Shown in pieces: positions 60,945 through 64,000 of a stretch of 64,000 bases of DNA. The DNA is from CAYRJD01 sp965247395 (GTDB lineage: Bacteria; Actinomycetota; Acidimicrobiia; Acidimicrobiales; Poriferisodalaceae). The first letter of the stretch is position 1. Each line of letters opens with the position of its first letter. The notes under the pieces are model-generated. The model saw only the letters and a program-made list of their open reading frames with translations, had not been told where the DNA came from and did no database searches. Made by a program: the position numbers and the translations under genes. The stretch is taken from positions 1,302,001 to 1,366,000 of the forward strand of contig OZ252012.1 in the NCBI GenBank assembly GCA_965247395.1, in the 5' to 3' direction.

Positions 60945-61772
60945 ATGAGCGACACGGTTATTTCTATAGCGGGAACCACTAGCGCCACACCACCAAACTC
61001 TGGCTCTAGCGCTATACCACTGAACTCTGGCTCTGGGGCTACCCCAGTGAGGCCCGCAACAAGCATTACGCCGCTCGAACTCCTAAGAGTTCCAGGCCCT
61101 GTTCCAGACCTTGTTCCAGCGTTCCCAGACGACAACACCGAACGGGCCTGGTGGTCAACAGGTGAGCATCTAATAGTCGGCGTCGACGAGGTTGGTCGTG
61201 GCGCTTGGGCTGGACCACTCACGGTCGGCGCGGTCGCCATGACGCCAAGCTCACCTGTCGCTCCTGATGGAATCCGCGACTCAAAATTGCTAAGCCCTGC
61301 CAAACGCCAGCGATTGTTCCCACAAATAGATCAATGGTGCGAAGGCTGGGCAACTGGCGACGCCACCGCCGCAGAATGCGACGAACTCGGCATGTCAGCC
61401 GCCCTTCGACTAGCTGCTCAACGCTGCCTAGAAACCCTGTGCACCAAACTCAACGCCACCCCAGATCGCGTGCTGATAGACGGCACAACGAGCTTTGTCG
61501 ATTGGCTGCCTAGCCAGGCGATCGTCAAGGGTGACCGGCGGTGCATGTCAATTGCAGCCGCCTCAATAATGGCAAAGGTGAAGCGCGACACGCTGATGGT
61601 TAGTTGGTCAGATCGCTTCGCGCCCTATTGTTTTGACCGCAACAAGGGCTACCCGGCGCCCGTTCACAAAACCGCTCTAAGCGAGTACGGACCATGCGCC
61701 ATACATCGCACAAGTTGGTCGTTTATGGAGCGTGTCCCGCTGGCATCACCGCTGCCTGTGAGCCTGGACTAG
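60945..61772 (+). CDS. rnhB: Ribonuclease HII
   Basis: Removes ribonucleotides from DNA and RNA primers. 275 residues; the catalytic core begins near 75 with IVGVDEVGRGAWAGPLTVGA (first Asp-Glu pair), then DSKLLSPAKRQRLFPQI, LIDGTTSFVDWLP (Asp) and IAAASIMAKVKRDTLM (family AAAS-IAKV motif). The ~70-residue head is extra and has short repeats (LNSGSGATPV, SAIPLNSGS). ATG preferred from context; the core is certain. Confidence 0.94.
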   Translation: MSDTVISIAGTTSATPPNSGSSAIPLNSGSGATPVRPATSITPLELLRVPGPVPDLVPAFPDDNTERAWWSTGEHLIVGVDEVGRGAWAGPLTVGAVAMTPSSPVAPDGIRDSKLLSPAKRQRLFPQIDQWCEGWATGDATAAECDELGMSAALRLAAQRCLETLCTKLNATPDRVLIDGTTSFVDWLPSQAIVKGDRRCMSIAAASIMAKVKRDTLMVSWSDRFAPYCFDRNKGYPAPVHKTALSEYGPCAIHRTSWSFMERVPLASPLPVSLD

Positions 61773-61796
61773 CCCCCGATTAGCTCCTGGCTGCGC

Positions 61797-63068
61797 TTAT
61801 TCGTTGCGTTGCGTGCCGACCTTCAGCTCGCGGAACGGGCTGGTCGTATCAATGCCAGGCTCTTTAGGCAGGCCCAGTACTCGCTCGCCAACGATGTTGC
61901 GCATCACCTCATCCGAACCGCCAGCTATCCGCATCGCCGGAACCCCCATCACAAATCCGGCCCACGAGTAAGTACCCCATTCACCGCTGTCGGCTATCAG
62001 CTTCGGTCCCAGCACGTCAGACACCAGATCACAAGTCGCAAGCATCTGGCGCGTCAGTCCCATCTTCGCTAGCGACATCTCCGGGCCCGGCGTACGGCCT
62101 GATTTCAGCGCATCCATCACCCGCTGGTTTGACCAGTTCAGCACCTTGCCATAGCTGTAGATCTGCATCAGCTGCTGGCGCGCAAGTGGATCGTCACTGC
62201 GTTCGTAGTGCCGCAGCATCGCACTCAGCTTGGAGTAGCTGCCGCCCGTGCCGGAGCTGCCGGAGCCGATAGACGCACGCTCATTCATCAGCGTCGTGAG
62301 CGCCACTCCCCAGCCCTTATTGATGTCTCCCAAGCGCATGTTGTCGCCTACTCGCACGTCGTTGAAATAGACCTCGTTGAAGTTGTCGCCGCCGGTCATC
62401 TGGCGCAGCGGACGAACCTCAACGCCAGGAGCTTTCATATCGACAATGAAGCCGGTCAGGCCTTGGTGCTTGGGTAGGTCGGCATCGGTGCGCGCAATTA
62501 CCTCGCCCAGGTCGCTGTAGTGCGCACCAGACGTCCACACCTTTTGGCCGTTCAACACCCACTCTTCACCGTCTTTGTCGGCTCGCATCTGCAAGCTGGC
62601 CAGGTCTGAGCCAGCGCCAGGCTCCGAAAACAACTGGCAGCCAACTATGTCGGCGCGGTACATCTTTGGCAGCACGTCGGCGGATACCTCGGGCTGAGCG
62701 TGAGCCAAGATCGTCGGCGCCACCATCCCTAAACCAATGCCGAAAAAGCCTGAGTCGGGCACGTCAAACTGGCTTTCAAGCTGTGCCCAGATGCGCTCAA
62801 ACTTGCGTGACAAACCGCCGCCGCCTAGCTCTTTGGGACCAGTCAGCCAGCCGTAACCGGCGTCGTACTTAGCGGCACGCCACTTCTTTGACTCGGCTAG
62901 TTCCTCTTGCTCTTTGACACGGTCGACTTCCTCAAACAATGAAGCGTTGTCTGGTCCTTTGCCCCATACAAACTCTTTTTGCTTGGTTTTGCGTTCGCAG
63001 TGCGCCTCCAAAAACTCCAACGCTTCGGTGGTGAACTGCTCTTCGGTAATGGTTGCCGAATCAGGCAT
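61797..63068 (-). CDS. Acyl-CoA dehydrogenase
   Basis: FAD-dependent alpha-beta desaturation of an acyl-CoA. 423 residues: LFSEPGAGSDLASLQMRADK (FAD/substrate loop), VWTSGAHYSDLGEVIARTDA, TLMNERASIGSGSSGTGGSY and SWAGFVMGVPAMRIAGGSDE with NIVGERVLGLPKEPG. It resembles enzymes of the FadE group used on sterol or branched substrates, but specificity is not fixed. No partner acyl-CoA gene is adjacent. Start ATG at 63068. Confidence 0.92.
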   Translation of the reverse strand: MPDSATITEEQFTTEALEFLEAHCERKTKQKEFVWGKGPDNASLFEEVDRVKEQEELAESKKWRAAKYDAGYGWLTGPKELGGGGLSRKFERIWAQLESQFDVPDSGFFGIGLGMVAPTILAHAQPEVSADVLPKMYRADIVGCQLFSEPGAGSDLASLQMRADKDGEEWVLNGQKVWTSGAHYSDLGEVIARTDADLPKHQGLTGFIVDMKAPGVEVRPLRQMTGGDNFNEVYFNDVRVGDNMRLGDINKGWGVALTTLMNERASIGSGSSGTGGSYSKLSAMLRHYERSDDPLARQQLMQIYSYGKVLNWSNQRVMDALKSGRTPGPEMSLAKMGLTRQMLATCDLVSDVLGPKLIADSGEWGTYSWAGFVMGVPAMRIAGGSDEVMRNIVGERVLGLPKEPGIDTTSPFRELKVGTQRNE

Positions 63069-63201
63069 GGCTTCCTTTGTTTAGTGGTTTAGGGCCTGTT
63101 GGTACACAGGGCTTGTTGATGCATGGCCTTGTTGGCACACTGCGCTTGCCAGCCCAAAGCTAGCGCCATTTATGCCTCTAATTCCTGGCTACGCTCACGG
63201 C

Positions 63202-63495
63202 ATGGGCCAACCGGTACTAGTTGTAGAAAAACCGTCGGTCGCACGCAAGGGTGCGGTTCTATTTGAGACAAACCGGCCGCTGACCGGGATGGGACATCGC
63301 TACTACAGCAGCGCCAAAGATGCCATCGACGCCGAAGATCCTGCCGATGTGTTGGCCTGGCGTTTGTTTGAACGAGGCGGGGTAGACGGAGTTCACATCT
63401 ACGGCAACGTCGCCACAGTCGATGTCGCCAAGGGCTACAACACCGACGGAATCGTTCAGATCATCACCGACCTGTTTGCGTATTACGAGGAGTAA
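63202..63495 (+). CDS. Small Nfu/NifU N-terminal-domain-like protein
   Basis: A 97-residue acidic protein from the ATG at 63202 (MGQPVLVVEKPSVARKGAVL). The run LAWRLFERGGVDGVHIYGNV followed by ATVDVAKGYN fits the N-terminal domain of Nfu scaffold proteins (LFeidGVxxVfxgxdfixV). No CxxC of the iron-sulfur-binding domain is present, so it would not carry a cluster itself. Role unknown. Confidence 0.65.
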   Translation: MGQPVLVVEKPSVARKGAVLFETNRPLTGMGHRYYSSAKDAIDAEDPADVLAWRLFERGGVDGVHIYGNVATVDVAKGYNTDGIVQIITDLFAYYEE

Positions 63496-63536
63496 GGCGC
63501 GGTAGAACCGCTAGTTCACGCCTGCTAGCTGAACAC

Positions 63537-64000
63537 TCAAGACGCAGCAGATGACCGATGGCCAAGGGCCAAGGTAGGTACACCAGCCAGGCTGACTAGC
63601 AAAGTCAACGCATACAGCAGCAGCCCCAGCAATACCGCCTCGGCATCTGGCACACCGCGCGACGATAAAAAGATCACCAGCACTGCCTCGCGCACTCCTA
63701 GACCGCCGATCGAAATCGGCAGCACCTGGATGGCAAGCACCATCGGAATAAACGCAAACATCGCAATCACACCTGGTCGCACGCCAAGAGAAGCTGCTGC
63801 CAAGATGGCTGCGACTACCTGTAGCCCTTGATAGGCGAGTCCTGCTGCTAGCAGCCGGGCAGCCGCACGTGGCCGGCGGCGGTACAGCGACAACCCGACG
63901 TGGATAGCGCCAAACGCATCACGAATAACGGTGCCACCGGCTAAACGGCCTAAGCCGCGCGGGTGTTCGGCTCCCCACAGCAACGCAGCCAGCGTTAGCA
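63537..64000 (-). CDS. Flippase-like membrane protein (UPF0104 type), truncated at right edge
   Basis: Only the C-terminal ~153 residues are in the window; the frame stays open to the edge. Four or five membrane segments with the family's FAFIPMVLAIQVLPISIGGLG... and GLGVREAVLVIFLSSRGVP signatures; the gene at 9717 belongs to the same superfamily. Function unknown, probably lipid-linked sugar or aminoacyl-lipid transfer. Confidence 0.8.
   Translation of the reverse strand, partial: LTLAALLWGAEHPRGLGRLAGGTVIRDAFGAIHVGLSLYRRRPRAAARLLAAGLAYQGLQVVAAILAAASLGVRPGVIAMFAFIPMVLAIQVLPISIGGLGVREAVLVIFLSSRGVPDAEAVLLGLLLYALTLLVSLAGVPTLALGHRSSAAS

Noticed and set aside
60725..61303. Minus-strand frame of 192 codons before rnhB
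   Set aside because: It reads the intergenic repeats and the rnhB head in reverse; the repeated residues come from the DNA repeats.
1..64000. Prophage, insertion sequence or integrative element
   Set aside because: No transposase, integrase, phage gene or terminal inverted repeats were seen; the four tRNA loci show no attachment-site duplications of tRNA ends.

Overview
The window looks like a chromosomal segment of an actinomycete (Actinomycetota), most likely of class Acidimicrobiia. Supporting points are the gene order tRNA-Thr, tRNA-Met, tRNA-Trp, secE, nusG, rplK, rplA, rplJ, rplL, an F420-pathway gene (cofC), an actinobacterial-type SerC, a fused WYL-domain regulator, citramalate synthase, and a non-discriminating-type GluRS beside a tRNA-Gln. 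GC content is moderate to fairly high by eye. GTG and TTG starts are common. The class assignment is an inference from gene content.

Layout: 1-4012 is a minus-strand translation/transcription cluster (rplL partial, rplJ, rplA, rplK, nusG, secE and three tRNAs). 4082-19127 holds mixed accessory and metabolic genes: a GNAT acetyltransferase, menB, an ECF sigma factor fused to a membrane and exported domain, a DMT transporter, a GT4 glycosyltransferase, a flippase-like membrane protein, a geranylgeranyl-reductase-like flavoprotein, two MFS transporters, an SDR, a zinc alcohol dehydrogenase and a MATE exporter. 19145-20692 is a membrane-anchored sugar-dehydrogenase-like protein. 20974-34432 is an amino-acid biosynthesis island: ilvB-ilvN-ilvC, serC, an aspartate aminotransferase, a short serA, then greA-hydrolase-leuC-leuD on the minus strand divergent from leuB-cimA. 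Two unknown genes, gltX and tRNA-Gln follow. 37695-46048 is a branched-chain-amino-acid type ABC transporter with two ATPases, two pairs of permeases and one lipoprotein binding protein. 46138-64000 carries a DUF3179 lipoprotein, tRNA-Glu, an acyl-CoA synthetase, glpD, a WYL regulator, alaX, a TauE-like exporter, a PIG-L deacetylase, cofC, a large unknown protein, rnhB, an acyl-CoA dehydrogenase, a small Nfu-like protein and a truncated flippase-like gene.

The most striking signal is not a single operon. Short tandem or direct duplications occur throughout. Inside genes I measured spacings of 78, 66, 36, 33, 30 and 15 bp, all multiples of three; they add Ala/Ser/Thr/Glu-rich segments to otherwise conserved proteins (L10, NusG, an MFS transporter, the sugar dehydrogenase, the acyl-CoA synthetase, GlpD and others). 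Between genes the spacings are 19, 26, 34, 72, 73 and 79 bp, and several repeats duplicate the 3' end and stop codon of the preceding gene. One such tract is an array of 34-bp units, each a perfect hairpin with a GCAA loop, just before tRNA-Gln. Another is a short remnant of the 3' end of a lost paralogue of the transporter's binding-protein gene, lying upstream of the intact gene. No phage, insertion sequence or CRISPR array was seen.
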